From Flavobacteriaceae bacterium (GTDB lineage: Bacteria > Bacteroidota > Bacteroidia > Flavobacteriales > Flavobacteriaceae): DNA of 13,919 bases. Shown here one piece after another: positions 13,714-13,919 of the stretch; position 1 is the stretch's first letter; every line of letters starts with the position of its first letter. The notes beneath the pieces are model-generated. The model made no database searches. It was not told the DNA's origin and saw only the letters and a list, made by a program, of their open reading frames with translations. Where the stretch lies: positions 1-13,919 of the forward strand of contig JAENXB010000055.1 in the NCBI GenBank assembly GCA_016649785.1. The letters are read 5' to 3'. The translations under genes and the position numbers were made by a program.

Positions 13714-13919
13714 TTAAGCTGCATATTTGATGTCATTATGTTTGAAATATTTCTTTACCCTTTCTGGATTTTGATCCAACATATTCATATTATTTTCTAC
13801 GTTTTCTCTTAAGTTCCCCTGATTTTTTGGTGTTGGTTTGTTTGATAACCCTTGCTTTAAATCACAATTTAGATATTCATCTGGGTTTTTTTCTGGTGAA
13901 TAGGCTGGCAAGAAAAAGA
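13714..13919 (-). CDS. IS630 family transposase, C-terminal end (cut by window edge)
   Basis: The minus-strand frame is open from the right edge and stops at 13714. It encodes FFLPAYSPEKNPDEYLNCDL, which is the C-terminal catalytic segment of IS630/Tc1-mariner type DDE transposases: the third catalytic acidic residue is the Glu of NPDE. The remaining 50 residues form a normal-looking helical tail ending IKYAA. Nothing in the visible part is broken, but intactness of the element cannot be judged because the rest lies beyond the window. IS630 elements usually insert at TA; the terminal inverted repeat should fall between 13644 and 13713, but one end alone does not let me define it. Confidence 0.9.
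   Translation of the reverse strand, partial: FFLPAYSPEKNPDEYLNCDLKQGLSNKPTPKNQGNLRENVENNMNMLDQNPERVKKYFKHNDIKYAA

Overview
The window looks like chromosomal DNA from a member of the Bacteroidota, most likely family Flavobacteriaceae. The evidence is AT-rich composition, almost no Shine-Dalgarno sites, several Bacteroidota-type -7 promoter elements (TAnnTTTG), secreted proteins ending their signal peptides in 'AQ', many short-signal lipoproteins, and flavobacterial-looking GyrB, QueE, DUF2911 and IS630 proteins. Genus cannot be fixed from sequence alone.

Layout. 1-1882 (minus): gyrB, lacking only its last ~18 codons. 1883-2507: no intact gene; it holds the gyrB promoter with a nearby palindrome, an unexplained block, and a frameshifted C-terminal remnant of an asparagine synthase gene. 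2508-3074 (plus): exported DUF2911 protein. A perfect 20-bp hairpin at 3101-3151 serves it and the convergent queE (3150-3782, minus). 4031-7717: three cell-wall type genes in a row, namely a lipoprotein D-Ala-D-Ala carboxypeptidase (S13), an S66 LD-carboxypeptidase with a twin-arginine-like signal, and, convergent to them, a lipoprotein related to class A beta-lactamases. 7977-9503 (plus): a HerA/YjgR-like ATPase preceded by a 16-bp direct repeat. 9611-10156: unknown lipoprotein. 10341-10553: tiny two-helix membrane protein. 10648-11481: rluF. 11717-13596: a tight three-gene operon (VOC protein, AI-2E family transporter, DUF1232 protein). 13612-13643: hairpin terminator. 13714 to the right edge (minus): C-terminal end of an IS630 family transposase.

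How the genes work together. Most are housekeeping: DNA supercoiling (gyrB), queuosine/7-deazaguanine tRNA modification (queE), 23S rRNA pseudouridylation (rluF). The clearest functional grouping is the envelope neighbourhood at 4031-7717, where two exported peptidoglycan peptidases and a penicillin-recognising-fold protein sit together, all predicted to act outside the cytoplasmic membrane. The right-hand operon combines two membrane proteins with a small VOC protein and has no evident shared pathway.

I did not find a CRISPR array, toxin-antitoxin pair, recognisable defence system, prophage, tRNA or rRNA. The less ordinary signals are the decayed asparagine synthase remnant next to gyrB, the direct repeat abutting the HerA-like start codon, the atypical beta-lactamase-like protein, and the exported form of an LD-carboxypeptidase.
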